Part shown: positions 1-6,699 of the stretch, piece after piece
How the letters are laid out: each line of letters begins with the position of its first letter
How positions within the stretch are numbered: position 1 is the stretch's first letter
Source: Clostridia bacterium
GTDB lineage: Bacteria > Bacillota_A > Clostridia > Christensenellales > UBA1242
NCBI GenBank assembly: GCA_017403205.1
Contig: JAFQOM010000071.1
Span: forward strand, 1 to 13,322
Length of the DNA: 13,322 bases
Direction of reading: 5' to 3'
Notes under the pieces: generated by a model
Told to the model about the DNA's origin: nothing
Database searches by the model: none
Seen by the model: the letters and a program-made list of their open reading frames with translations, nothing else
Made by a program: the position numbers and the translations under genes

Positions 1-1
1 A

Positions 2-187
2 ACTCAAGGGAAAGGTTCTGATGGTGGCACGCAGGAAGGTGTTGAACCTACTCCTGCTGGTGAAGTAACATTTCAAACGGAATCATGTGTAGGAGTTATT
101 AAAAATCCAAGCGAAACCAATCCAAATAGTAGTGATCTTCAAAGCGGAGCGGCGACACAATCTGATGATACTAGTCAAATACCATAG
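2..187 (+). CDS. C-terminal fragment of an unrecognised protein, cut by the left window edge
   Basis: An open frame enters from the left edge and ends at TAG 185-187, giving 61 visible residues. The peptide is low in hydrophobic residues and rich in Gly, Ser, Asp, Thr and Gln, beginning TQGKGSDGGTQEGVEP and ending DDTSQIP, so it looks like a disordered tail rather than a folded domain. Its GKGSDGG stretch resembles the GQGSD repeats at the end of the protein at 5702-6694, and the DNA shares the 11-mer AAGGTTCTGAT. My inference is that this is the tail of another member of the unknown paralogue family at 3328-6694, but no diagnostic core motif lies inside the window. A strong hairpin follows 13 bases after the stop. 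The frame is well supported; the family assignment is tentative. Confidence 0.7.
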   Translation, partial: TQGKGSDGGTQEGVEPTPAGEVTFQTESCVGVIKNPSETNPNSSDLQSGAATQSDDTSQIP

Positions 188-200
188 CAAAATAAAACAT

Positions 201-237
201 AAAAAATGAATTAAAATTTAGTTCATTTTTTTATTTT
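201..237 (+). terminator. Rho-independent terminator of the left-edge gene
   Basis: Perfect 10-bp inverted repeat AAAAAATGAA / TTCATTTTTT (201-210 and 222-231) with an inner TAAA/TTTA pairing, running into a T-rich stretch. It starts 13 bases after the TAG at 185-187. The stem is AT-rich, but its position and the T run fit an intrinsic terminator. Confidence 0.75.
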
Positions 238-283
238 TACAATCCTTTGTTTTAAAAAGTTTTACATTAAAATTGCTTTTAAA

Positions 284-312
284 TTGACTAAATTTTTGTG
301 CAATGATAGTCT
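284..312 (+). promoter_or_regulatory. Candidate sigma-A promoter for the DUF6270-like gene
   Basis: TTGACT at 284-289 is a good -35 box. With a 17-base spacer the -10 would be TAGTCT (307-312), only four matches to TATAAT. It lies between the preceding terminator and the start codon at 336. The -10 is weak, so the exact promoter is uncertain. Confidence 0.4.
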
Positions 313-335
313 TTAAGTAAAGAGGTGTGATTTGT

Positions 336-1205
336 ATGAATATAAATATTTTTGGTTCTTGTTATAGTAGAGAATTATTCAATTATTCAGATAAATACAA
401 AATTAATTGTTATGTGTTGCAACAATCTTTGTTTACGTTATTTGCAAAACCGTTGCCTATTAAACTTGAAGAGGCAAGAAGTGTAGATAATACAAATTTT
501 ATGAATAGAATGATGTATTATGAATTTAACAAATTAGGCTTATCAAGCATTTTGCAAACTGATAGTGATAAAATAATTATTGATTTTGCAGATTGTAGAT
601 ACGATATATATCAAATAGAAAATACACCCGGGGCAAAAATTATATACACTCACGACGCCCGTGCAACCTTTGATAATATTATGTTAAAAGAAAAATATTC
701 AAACTTGCAAAGAAAATATGTAAATGTTGTTGATGAAATTTCTAATAAAGAATTAAATGAAATTGTAAAAAGATTTTGTAATGAACTTTTAAAAAAATAC
801 AAGCCAGAAGATATAATTTTAAATAAAATGAAGATGGCTAAATTTTATTATGAAAAGAATCAAAAAATAAAATTTGTTAATAATTTTCATTTAAGCAGGG
901 AGTCTTTTATAAAAAAAATAGAAAAACTATTTTTAAAATATATTCCTGATTGCAAGGTGCTAGAAACTAGATTTTTTCCTATTGTAAATATAAATCATAG
1001 GTTTGGCGGCCCGCACCCAATGCATTTTGAAGATGTTTATTATAATTATAAAATGAATTTACTAGATTCTTTAATAAACAATTTGCAAAACAAAGATGAA
1101 ATTGAGCAAAACTATAAAAAGAAACTTAATGATTTTATAAACGATATAAAATCAAAAGAACATTTAAAAACGCTAGATTGTAAAAGTGCAAAAAGAGTAG
1201 ATTAA
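336..1205 (+). CDS. DUF6270-like (SGNH-hydrolase-like) protein
   Basis: The 289-residue protein opens MNINIFGSCYSREL. The short beta strand followed by G7-S8-C9 and R12 matches the start of DUF6270 proteins, which resembles the nucleophile block of SGNH/GDSL hydrolases. Near the C-terminus, FGGPHPMHFEDVYYNY (His227, His230, Tyr235, Tyr236) matches the family's other conserved block, a His-containing motif followed by aromatic residues. Known members often sit in polysaccharide or glycosyltransferase loci; their biochemical activity has not, to my knowledge, been established. No signal peptide or membrane helix is visible, so the protein is probably cytoplasmic. A GTG at 327 would add MIC, but AGAGGTG (321-327) sits nine bases before ATG 336 and would be the ribosome-binding site, so 336 is preferred. 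It is monocistronic, with its own terminator at 1250-1289. Confidence 0.75.
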   Translation: MNINIFGSCYSRELFNYSDKYKINCYVLQQSLFTLFAKPLPIKLEEARSVDNTNFMNRMMYYEFNKLGLSSILQTDSDKIIIDFADCRYDIYQIENTPGAKIIYTHDARATFDNIMLKEKYSNLQRKYVNVVDEISNKELNEIVKRFCNELLKKYKPEDIILNKMKMAKFYYEKNQKIKFVNNFHLSRESFIKKIEKLFLKYIPDCKVLETRFFPIVNINHRFGGPHPMHFEDVYYNYKMNLLDSLINNLQNKDEIEQNYKKKLNDFINDIKSKEHLKTLDCKSAKRVD

Positions 1206-1249
1206 AAGGTTGTTGCCAATGTAAAATAACAACTAGATAAATGCAAAAG

Positions 1250-1289
1250 TTAAAACCAGATCAAGTTTATTGATTTGGTTTTAATTTTT
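1250..1289 (+). terminator. Rho-independent terminator after the DUF6270-like gene
   Basis: A 15-bp stem TTAAAACCAGATCAA (1250-1264) pairs with TTGATTTGGTTTTAA (1270-1284), with one G-U wobble and a five-base loop, followed by TTTTT. It is a textbook intrinsic terminator 45 bases after the stop codon. A smaller repeat GTTGTT/AACAAC (1209-1214, 1228-1233) lies just upstream. Confidence 0.88.
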
Positions 1290-1347
1290 ATGTTTCTTTT
1301 TAGATTTTTTGTAAACAAATTTTAAAAAAAAATTGTATTTAGATTTG

Positions 1348-1376
1348 TTGACAGCAAACATAAGAAATGTTAAGAT
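1348..1376 (+). promoter_or_regulatory. Promoter of the AbrB-ABC transporter operon, with an inverted repeat in the spacer
   Basis: Perfect -35 TTGACA (1348-1353), 17-base spacer, -10 TAAGAT (1371-1376). The spacer contains AACAT-aagaa-ATGTT (1357-1371), an inverted repeat ending on the first base of the -10. That is a plausible operator for autoregulation by the DNA-binding protein encoded immediately downstream, which is inference. Confidence 0.7.
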
Positions 1377-1408
1377 TTTGTTAAAAAAGTATGAAAGGTA
1401 GGAAAAGT

Positions 1409-1618
1409 ATGACAAAAGATAAGTTTGTTTGGACTGCAAAAGTAGGTGAAAAAGGGCAAATAGTTATACCAAAACAAGCTAGAGATGTTTTTAATATTAA
1501 AACTGGAGATAGCTTGATTTTATTTGGAGATATAAAGAAGGGTATTGCTATAGCAAAATACGATGATTATTTAAATTTTACGCAACAAATTTTTAATGCA
1601 ACAAATGATGAAGATTAG
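1409..1618 (+). CDS. AbrB/MazE/SpoVT-family DNA-binding transcriptional regulator
   Basis: A 69-residue protein with one swapped-hairpin SpoVT-AbrB domain: KVGEKGQIVIPKQARDVFNI followed by KTGDSLILFGD carries the hallmark GQ[IV]xIPKxxR core and GDxLxL strand. Such proteins bind DNA as dimers. A short acidic tail (NATNDED) follows. An in-frame ATG at 1391 would add six residues, but AAAGGTAGG (1394-1402) lies at ideal distance from ATG 1409, so the shorter form is chosen. The ABC ATPase starts 26 bases after the stop, so this is the first gene of a three-gene operon. In Clostridia, AbrB-like regulators are often found with ABC-2 exporter genes, so the probable role is local control of this operon. 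No toxin gene is adjacent, which argues against an antitoxin role. Confidence 0.85.
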   Translation: MTKDKFVWTAKVGEKGQIVIPKQARDVFNIKTGDSLILFGDIKKGIAIAKYDDYLNFTQQIFNATNDED

Positions 1619-1644
1619 TCAGTAAAAAGTTAAGGGGTAAAGTC

Positions 1645-2346
1645 ATGAGTGTTATTTTGGAATATAAATCTATTAATAAAAACTTTGGTGAAAAAGAAGT
1701 TTTAAAAGATGTTAATTTAAAGATAGAATCTGGTAAAATTGTTGGCTTGTTGGGAAAAAACGGTAGCGGAAAGTCTACGCTTTTTAAATTGACAAATGAT
1801 TTGTTAACTCCTTCAAGTGGAGAAATTTTAATTGATGGAAAACCGATTTCGGTTGATACAAAAAATATAGTTTCTTATCTTCCGGAGAGAACATATTTAG
1901 ATTCAAGCCTAAAGGTAAGCGAAGCGATAAAATTGTTTGAAACATTTTATCAAGATTTTGATCCACAAAAAGCAGAAAGATTGTTGATGGATTTAAAATT
2001 AGATAAAAATATGCGTCTTTCTAAAATGAGCAAGGGGATGAAGGAAAAAGTTCAACTTGTTCTTGTTATGTGTAGAAATGCAAAAATTTATATTTTAGAT
2101 GAGCCGTTGGGTGGGGTGGATCCGGCAAGTAGAGACTATATTTTGCAAACAATTTTAAAAAATTTTAATAAAAATTCAACCCTATTTATTTCTACACATA
2201 TGATTGCGGATATAGAAAAAATTTTAGATGAAGTTGTTTTTATTGATGATGGAAAAATTGTTATTAAAGAAAATGCTGAAAGTCTTAGAAAAAAAGAAAA
2301 CGCAACAATAGATGAGATTTTTAGGAGGAAGTTTTATGTTAGGTAA
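1645..2346 (+). CDS. ABC transporter ATP-binding protein (ABC-2 exporter type)
   Basis: The 233-residue protein is a single nucleotide-binding domain that hydrolyses ATP to drive the membrane partner encoded next. Visible motifs are Walker A GKNGSGKST (37-45), a signature-loop variant KMSKGMKEKVQL (127-138), Walker B IYILDEP (148-154) with D-loop GGVDPAS, and the switch histidine in STH (His185). The Q-loop region reads YLPERTYL (78-85), with no glutamine there, as in the CcmA/YtrB-like exporter ATPases. The signature MSKGM departs from LSGGQ in a way seen in this group. AAGGGG (1632-1637) provides the ribosome-binding site. The stop overlaps the permease start by 11 bases, suggesting translational coupling. 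The substrate cannot be deduced; antimicrobial peptides or other hydrophobic compounds are common for the group. Confidence 0.92.
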   Translation: MSVILEYKSINKNFGEKEVLKDVNLKIESGKIVGLLGKNGSGKSTLFKLTNDLLTPSSGEILIDGKPISVDTKNIVSYLPERTYLDSSLKVSEAIKLFETFYQDFDPQKAERLLMDLKLDKNMRLSKMSKGMKEKVQLVLVMCRNAKIYILDEPLGGVDPASRDYILQTILKNFNKNSTLFISTHMIADIEKILDEVVFIDDGKIVIKENAESLRKKENATIDEIFRRKFYVR

Positions 2347-3121
2347 GCTGCTAAAATATGATTTAAAAAAGAACATGCGTTGGTTGTGGATATTGTTTGC
2401 TAGTACGATACTTGTTGCCGCCATTACACGAGGTTGTAAGGAATTAGCTCAAGAAATTATGTTTTTTAATATTTTATCAATTTTTTTTGACTCTGTTTTT
2501 TATGCTTTAGTTATAAACTCAATTGTTCAACCTTTTTTAAGAAGCTTTTTGAATTTTTCAAAATCTCTTTATGGGGATGAATCTTATTTAATACACACAT
2601 TACCGGTCACAAAAAACCAAATTATTACATCAAAGTTTTTAACTTCATTAATAGAAATGCTTTTGGGTTTTGCTAGCATAGTTGTTTCTTTGTTAATTAT
2701 GTTTGCATCTCCTACATTTTTTTCAACATTAAAACTATTAATTTCTACAGTAGTGGTGGGAGAGTTTTCTTTATTTTGCATTCTTTTGCTTTTTATAATT
2801 TTGGTTATTGTAGAATTTTTAATGTTTATTTCTATTATTTGTTTTTCAATTGTGTTGGCAAACAAAACAAAAGAAAAAAGATTTCTTAAAGCTTTTTTAA
2901 TAACAGCAGCACTAGCTTTTGTCGCTATTACTGTTTTATCAATTTTTATGATTATTGTACTTTTAATTAATGGGGTAAGTCTTTCTGTATCTACATTGGC
3001 TCTTTCTAAGACGGCATTTATTAGTATATTAACAACAGGCATAGTTGTTTATTCTGCCTTTATAATTTTGTTTTTTGTGCTTACAAAAAAAGAATTTAAT
3101 AAAGGTGTTAATGTGGATTAG
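2336..3121 (+). CDS. ABC-2 type transporter permease
   Basis: A 261-residue, very hydrophobic protein with about six predicted membrane helices, including residues 16-30, 43-64, about 104-125 and several in the C-terminal half. The segment YGDESYLIHTLPVTKNQI (79-96) matches the EGYLxxTLPVS-like cytoplasmic motif of Firmicutes ABC-2 permeases that pair with CcmA/YtrB-like ATPases. An in-frame ATG at 2312 would add eight residues inside the ATPase gene, but TAGGAGGAA (2322-2330) is a strong ribosome-binding site for ATG 2336, giving MLGKLLKYDLKK, the usual start for such permeases. It ends in a basic stretch (TKKEFNKG) and is closed by the terminator at 3148-3179. It presumably forms the membrane channel with the preceding ATPase; the substrate is unknown. 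Confidence 0.88.
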   Translation: MLGKLLKYDLKKNMRWLWILFASTILVAAITRGCKELAQEIMFFNILSIFFDSVFYALVINSIVQPFLRSFLNFSKSLYGDESYLIHTLPVTKNQIITSKFLTSLIEMLLGFASIVVSLLIMFASPTFFSTLKLLISTVVVGEFSLFCILLLFIILVIVEFLMFISIICFSIVLANKTKEKRFLKAFLITAALAFVAITVLSIFMIIVLLINGVSLSVSTLALSKTAFISILTTGIVVYSAFIILFFVLTKKEFNKGVNVD

Positions 3122-3147
3122 TATTTTGATGTAAAAATAATTGATTT

Positions 3148-3179
3148 AAAAAGCCTTTTTAGCAAGGCTTTTTATTTTT
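3148..3179 (+). terminator. Rho-independent terminator of the ABC operon
   Basis: Perfect 10-bp stem AAAAAGCCTT (3148-3157) / AAGGCTTTTT (3164-3173) with a six-base loop, running into TTTTTATTTTT. It lies 26 bases after the permease stop. Confidence 0.92.
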
Positions 3180-3246
3180 AGGCAAATTTTTGTTAGAAAA
3201 TATGTAATTTAAATTAGGCAAACCAACCAACTAAATTTAAAAGATA

Positions 3247-3275
3247 TTTACAAGATAAGCAATTTATAGTATTAT
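3247..3275 (+). promoter_or_regulatory. Promoter of unknown-family paralogue A
   Basis: -35 TTTACA (3247-3252), 17-base spacer, -10 TATTAT (3270-3275). The -35 sits inside the decamer ATATTTACAA, which recurs at the promoters of the two other paralogues. Just upstream, TTTAAATTAG (3208-3217) and CTAAATTTAAA (3231-3241) form an imperfect inverted repeat that could be a regulatory site. Confidence 0.75.
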
Positions 3276-3327
3276 ATAGTATATAAGCATTATGTTTTTA
3301 ATTAATAAAACATGGGAGAAAAACTAT

Positions 3328-4296
3328 ATGGATGTGTATAACAATACATTTTCAAATCAAGAGACTGTTAAAAAAGAGCCTCAACCAGTTGAAAGAAGTG
3401 CCCATGCTAGAGCAAACGAGGCTTTAGCATGGGTGCTGGGAATACCAACAGATTTGATTGCTAACTGGAGAAGCGTCAATTTTATTAATAGAACGCTAAA
3501 TTGGAATAAAACAAATATAATTGCTCAAATAATAAACTTCAAACCTATTTTAAATAGTTCAGAAATGATTTTGGACCAAGCTAGAGCTTATGTCGAAGAT
3601 CATTTTGATATTGTTTCAAATATTCAAAACGGAGAAATTGTTATTAGAAGCAAATTTGTGGATAAAGGCTTTGGTAGCAAAATGGGTGTTGAGCGTTATT
3701 CTGCGTTGTCTATTAAAAACAATAAGTTTGAAGGGAATTATAGGATGGCAACTTATCCTGTTTACGAATGTTTTTATGCAGACTGTAAAGAGGGATATAC
3801 TGGTAATGAAAGGGATGGTTATAAAATACATCAAAAAATTGAAAATGCAGGTCATCAAGTTTTTGTGCTAACACAAACCGGCAAATATTTGTGTACAAGA
3901 TTAGAAAATTACACATGTAATGGCGATCTTAGTCCGGTTTTAATGGAAGAATCTTGCGATTATAACCCAATAATTCCAAAAAATGCTTTTAATATTGCTT
4001 ATTCTAGGGCTGTGGGCATAAAAGCGGACAACTGGCAATATTTTAGCGCAAAAATGGGCTCTTTTAACGACTTAGTTATAGAAAGTAGTATTGATTGCTC
4101 TCCTGTGGAATGTGTTTACAATCCATTTAATACATTTGTAAACGTAACAGGATTGGTGGATCAATCAAAGTTTGACGCTATAACCGAAAACGGTATTACA
4201 TATAATGATGTTGAGTCGATTTCAAAACTTTTAATAGGTGAAGTTAAGTCAATAGATGTTGCAGGTACGCAAGATGGCGGTTTGGCACAAGAATAA
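3328..4296 (+). CDS. Unknown-family paralogue A (conserved hypothetical)
   Basis: I do not recognise the family. The 322-residue protein has no signal peptide or membrane helix. After a charged, proline-containing leader (1-25) comes block 1, LGIPTDLIANWRSVN (37-51). Block 2 contains C148-F-Y-A-D-C153, then IENAGHQVF (A174-F179) and C189-T in KYLCT. Both blocks recur, at near-constant spacing, in the proteins at 4408-5451 and 5702-6694. Seven cysteines are present, two of them shared by all three. The C-terminus ends GGLAQE. An ATG at 3292 would extend the protein by 12 residues, but GGGAGAA (3314-3320) is correctly spaced from ATG 3328. It has its own promoter and no clear terminator, so some readthrough into paralogue B is possible. 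Probably cytoplasmic; function unknown. Confidence 0.8.
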   Translation: MDVYNNTFSNQETVKKEPQPVERSAHARANEALAWVLGIPTDLIANWRSVNFINRTLNWNKTNIIAQIINFKPILNSSEMILDQARAYVEDHFDIVSNIQNGEIVIRSKFVDKGFGSKMGVERYSALSIKNNKFEGNYRMATYPVYECFYADCKEGYTGNERDGYKIHQKIENAGHQVFVLTQTGKYLCTRLENYTCNGDLSPVLMEESCDYNPIIPKNAFNIAYSRAVGIKADNWQYFSAKMGSFNDLVIESSIDCSPVECVYNPFNTFVNVTGLVDQSKFDAITENGITYNDVESISKLLIGEVKSIDVAGTQDGGLAQE

Positions 4297-4319
4297 AATT
4301 GTTAAAATTTATAATGATA

Positions 4320-4348
4320 TTTACAAAAAATAAATTTTGTGATATAAT
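4320..4348 (+). promoter_or_regulatory. Near-consensus promoter of unknown-family paralogue B
   Basis: -35 TTTACA (4320-4325), 17-base spacer, perfect -10 TATAAT (4343-4348). It begins only 24 bases after the stop of the upstream gene. ACAAAA (4323-4328) and TTTTGT (4335-4340) form an inverted repeat from the -35 into the spacer, a possible operator. It contains the shared decamer ATATTTACAA. Confidence 0.85.
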
Positions 4349-4407
4349 AAAAGTAGTTAAAATATTAAGATTATGTTAATTCATGTTTTGAGGGGGAAAA
4401 TTAAAAT

Positions 4408-5451
4408 ATGGCAAAACGAACAGAAGAAATTAAAGACAAAATTTTAGGTTTTTTTACAGGTAAAGGTAATAGGGAGGCAAAGGCTGAGGATAAAGCTGAA
4501 AGCGCAAAAGTTACTAGCGAACCTTCACAACCAACATATAGTGTAACGGATCAAGCATTTGCAGATGCTTTAGGTATTCCTGTTGCTGTTATTGCTAATT
4601 GGAGAAGTGTAAACCCAGATGATAAACGTTTAGATAGCAAAAGAGATTCTCGCATTATTGCTAGTATAAGAGAATTTAGGCCAGTTTCATCTGATCCAGA
4701 AAGAATTGAAAAAGAAGTAAGAGAACATGTTCAAGCAAACTATACAGTTTCTGTTAAAACAGGATATCGCGGCGAAAAGGAAGAGGTTGTTATTTCTTAT
4801 AAAACGCAAGAAGGGTGGAGTTATTTAAACGCAGACGAAACAAGAGATTATGTTTCTAAAGTCTCTGTTAAAACAAATTCTCCAATGTCTACTCCATGGG
4901 GAAATCAATATGATGGATGTGAATGTTATTATTCAGACTATTGTCAATACACAACACAAACATCAACAAAAGGTGAATATAAAATCGAACATAAACTTCA
5001 AAGTGCAGGTCGTCAAGTATTTTTTCCAAAAGATGGGGGACTTTATTGCACATATATTCAAACTTGTGGTTGTTTAGTTCGTAGCCCGGGTGTTATACAA
5101 GATTCATATCATTATTCAGATGATCCACAAACAACATTCGATCATTTTAGCAAAATTTCAATGAGCCGCGAAGATATGGATGGTTTTCGTTTGGCAGCTG
5201 GAGCAGATGGTTATATAAATTCAAGTTCAAAAATGGAAGAATGTCCTGTTGAGGGAGTTTGCCACTGTCCAGTAGATGGATTTAGAAATTGCCATTCTAT
5301 TAGAGGAGAGCAAATGGAAGATGCTGTTTATGGAGAAGTTGGTCTTACAGCAGCACATTTTGGCGATGCTATGAAAATTATGAAAGAATATAGCAAATTA
5401 AATTCAGATACTCAAAATCCTACAGAACCAAATGAGGATGTAGCGCAATAA
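4408..5451 (+). CDS. Unknown-family paralogue B (cysteine-rich conserved hypothetical)
   Basis: I do not recognise the family. The 347-residue protein starts MAKRTEEIKDKILGFFTGKG, whose ILGxFFxxKG element resembles the start of paralogue C, followed by a charged linker to about residue 40. Block 1 is PTYSVTDQA, then LGIPVAVIANWRSVN (55-69). Block 2 is C171-E-C173-Y-Y-S-D, EYKIEHKLQSAGRQVF (ending F205) and LYCT with C214. Ten cysteines, several as CxC or CxxxxCxC clusters (for example EECPVEGVCHC), could bind metal, but nothing here identifies a metal site. The tail TEPNEDVAQ looks disordered. There is no signal peptide or membrane helix. GAGGGGG sits about 11 bases before the ATG. The gene is bounded by a near-consensus promoter and a 12-bp-stem terminator. 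Function unknown. Confidence 0.82.
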   Translation: MAKRTEEIKDKILGFFTGKGNREAKAEDKAESAKVTSEPSQPTYSVTDQAFADALGIPVAVIANWRSVNPDDKRLDSKRDSRIIASIREFRPVSSDPERIEKEVREHVQANYTVSVKTGYRGEKEEVVISYKTQEGWSYLNADETRDYVSKVSVKTNSPMSTPWGNQYDGCECYYSDYCQYTTQTSTKGEYKIEHKLQSAGRQVFFPKDGGLYCTYIQTCGCLVRSPGVIQDSYHYSDDPQTTFDHFSKISMSREDMDGFRLAAGADGYINSSSKMEECPVEGVCHCPVDGFRNCHSIRGEQMEDAVYGEVGLTAAHFGDAMKIMKEYSKLNSDTQNPTEPNEDVAQ

Positions 5452-5458
5452 TTACAAT

Positions 5459-5490
5459 AAAGATGCAAACTTTTATGTTTGCATCTTTTT
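5459..5490 (+). terminator. Rho-independent terminator of paralogue B
   Basis: Perfect 12-bp stem AAAGATGCAAAC (5459-5470) / GTTTGCATCTTT (5477-5488) with a six-base loop and a T run. It starts seven bases after the stop codon. A second small hairpin TAAAACT-tta-AGTTTTA follows near 5496-5512. Confidence 0.93.
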
Positions 5491-5614
5491 ATATTTAAAA
5501 CTTTAAGTTTTATATTGTTTAACAGAATAAGAAGTGTTTAAATATATTTTTAATAAAAAACTCACATTAATAAGGCATAAATAATGTTAAAAATTGATTG
5601 TGGTTACAAAAATA

Positions 5615-5643
5615 TTTACAATAATAGTGTTTTGTAGTATACT
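5615..5643 (+). promoter_or_regulatory. Promoter of unknown-family paralogue C
   Basis: -35 TTTACA (5615-5620), 17-base spacer, -10 TATACT (5638-5643). The -35 lies within the same ATATTTACAA decamer found at the promoters of paralogues A and B. A leader of about 50 bases precedes the start codon. The remaining interval from 5491 to 5614 holds no recognisable gene. Confidence 0.85.
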
Positions 5644-5701
5644 AAAAATAAGAGCTGTAGCATTTGTGCTAAATTAGTTTGTATTTACGAGGTGTTATAT
5701 T

Positions 5702-6694
5702 ATGGAAAAAGTGGATGAAATTTTAGGAAAGTTTTTTAATAGAAAAGGAAAGGGTAAAGAAGAAAATACTGAATTAACACAGCAAGAGCCAAAAAAGCCA
5801 GTATACAGCATGGTAGATCAAGCAATGGCAACTGTATTGGGTGTTCCGGTAGACATGGTTGCAAATTGGAAAAGTTTTAACGAGACAAGATTTCTACATA
5901 GTGGGTTTGATTCTGGTGTTATTTCTGTAATAAGAGGTTTTCATTCTATTTCAGAAGATCCTGAACAATTGTTAAAAGAGGCTCAAGCATATGCAGGAAG
6001 GCACTTATCTGTATCTAAAGGCCAAGATGGTAGGGTTTGCATTAGATGTCAAAGTGAAAGAGAAAGAGAAGGGAGAAATGAGCGCACTTACTCTGTATTA
6101 ACAGTTAAGCCAGAGTCTAGTGTAAATATTCAAACAGGAAACGAGCATTTAGCTTATGTATGTCACTATACAGATCATGTAGAACGTTATAGTAAGATTA
6201 GAAGTGGTGAATATAAAGTTGAACATAGACTTGAAACTGCTGGAAGACAATTATTTATGCCAACTCCAGAGGGCAGACTTTATTGCACAAATCTTGAAAA
6301 TTATGAACAGGTTGCTTATTTGCCAGGTATGCTAGAAAGGGGACACGCAAAAAGCCCTGAGGAAGAATGTGATTTTGCGCGCCAAGCCGCACATCAATAT
6401 GGTGCTAAACAATGGCGTCTTACTACAGCAACTGTTGGGCCAAAAGAATTAACAGATGAAACTGATTTAAATCAATATTATGTTGTTTATTCACATACAA
6501 CAGCTGATGGTATGTCTATAGAAGGTGGCAGTGTTCGTCATGAAAAAATGGATTTTGAAAGAACACATGGCCTTACTCAAGCAGATATTCCATTGTGTGG
6601 AGATGCATTTTATAGGCTAAAAGAGGAATTAGCAAATCAAAATGAAGGTCAAGGTTCTGATCAAGGTGAAGGTCAAGGTTCTGATCCTGCATAA
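5702..6694 (+). CDS. Unknown-family paralogue C with GQGSD-repeat tail
   Basis: I do not recognise the family. The 330-residue protein starts MEKVDEILGKFFNRKGKGK, with the ILGxFFxxKG element shared with paralogue B. Block 1 is VYSMVDQA, then LGVPVDMVANWKSFN (46-60). Block 2 is C154-H-Y-T-D158, EYKVEHRLETAGRQLF (A180-F185) and LYCT with C195. Six cysteines are present. The C-terminus is a short low-complexity tail containing GEGQGSD-type repeats, encoded by a 24-bp tandem duplication (6644-6686), which resembles the tail of the left-edge fragment. GAGGTG before ATG 5702 is a good ribosome-binding site. It has its own promoter and terminator, so it is monocistronic. No signal peptide or membrane helix is visible; function unknown. 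Confidence 0.82.
   Translation: MEKVDEILGKFFNRKGKGKEENTELTQQEPKKPVYSMVDQAMATVLGVPVDMVANWKSFNETRFLHSGFDSGVISVIRGFHSISEDPEQLLKEAQAYAGRHLSVSKGQDGRVCIRCQSEREREGRNERTYSVLTVKPESSVNIQTGNEHLAYVCHYTDHVERYSKIRSGEYKVEHRLETAGRQLFMPTPEGRLYCTNLENYEQVAYLPGMLERGHAKSPEEECDFARQAAHQYGAKQWRLTTATVGPKELTDETDLNQYYVVYSHTTADGMSIEGGSVRHEKMDFERTHGLTQADIPLCGDAFYRLKEELANQNEGQGSDQGEGQGSDPA
6644..6686 (+). repeat. Short coding tandem repeat (24-bp period) encoding GQGSD units
   Basis: The 19-mer GAAGGTCAAGGTTCTGATC occurs at 6644-6662 and identically at 6668-6686. Eight codons per period give the tail repeat EGQGSD(Q/P). Perfect identity suggests recent slippage duplication. The left-edge gene carries a related AAGGTTCTGAT near base 13. 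Confidence 0.85.
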
Positions 6695-6699
6695 TAAAC

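Noticed and set aside
1409..1618. MazE-like antitoxin of a toxin-antitoxin pair
   Set aside because: No toxin-like gene is adjacent; the next genes are an ABC ATPase and permease, so a transporter-operon regulator fits better.
2584..3042. Minus-strand open frame of 152 codons
   Set aside because: It is antisense to the ABC permease, whose start, membrane helices and YLxxTLPV motif are convincing; it is explained as a low-GC shadow frame.
3590..3916. Several short frames on both strands inside paralogue A
   Set aside because: All overlap a well-supported coding frame that has paralogues, and none has a convincing promoter or ribosome-binding site.
5491..5701. Small RNA or riboswitch in the gap before paralogue C
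   Set aside because: It contains only a small AT-rich hairpin and the promoter; no known riboswitch core or conserved structured element was recognised.
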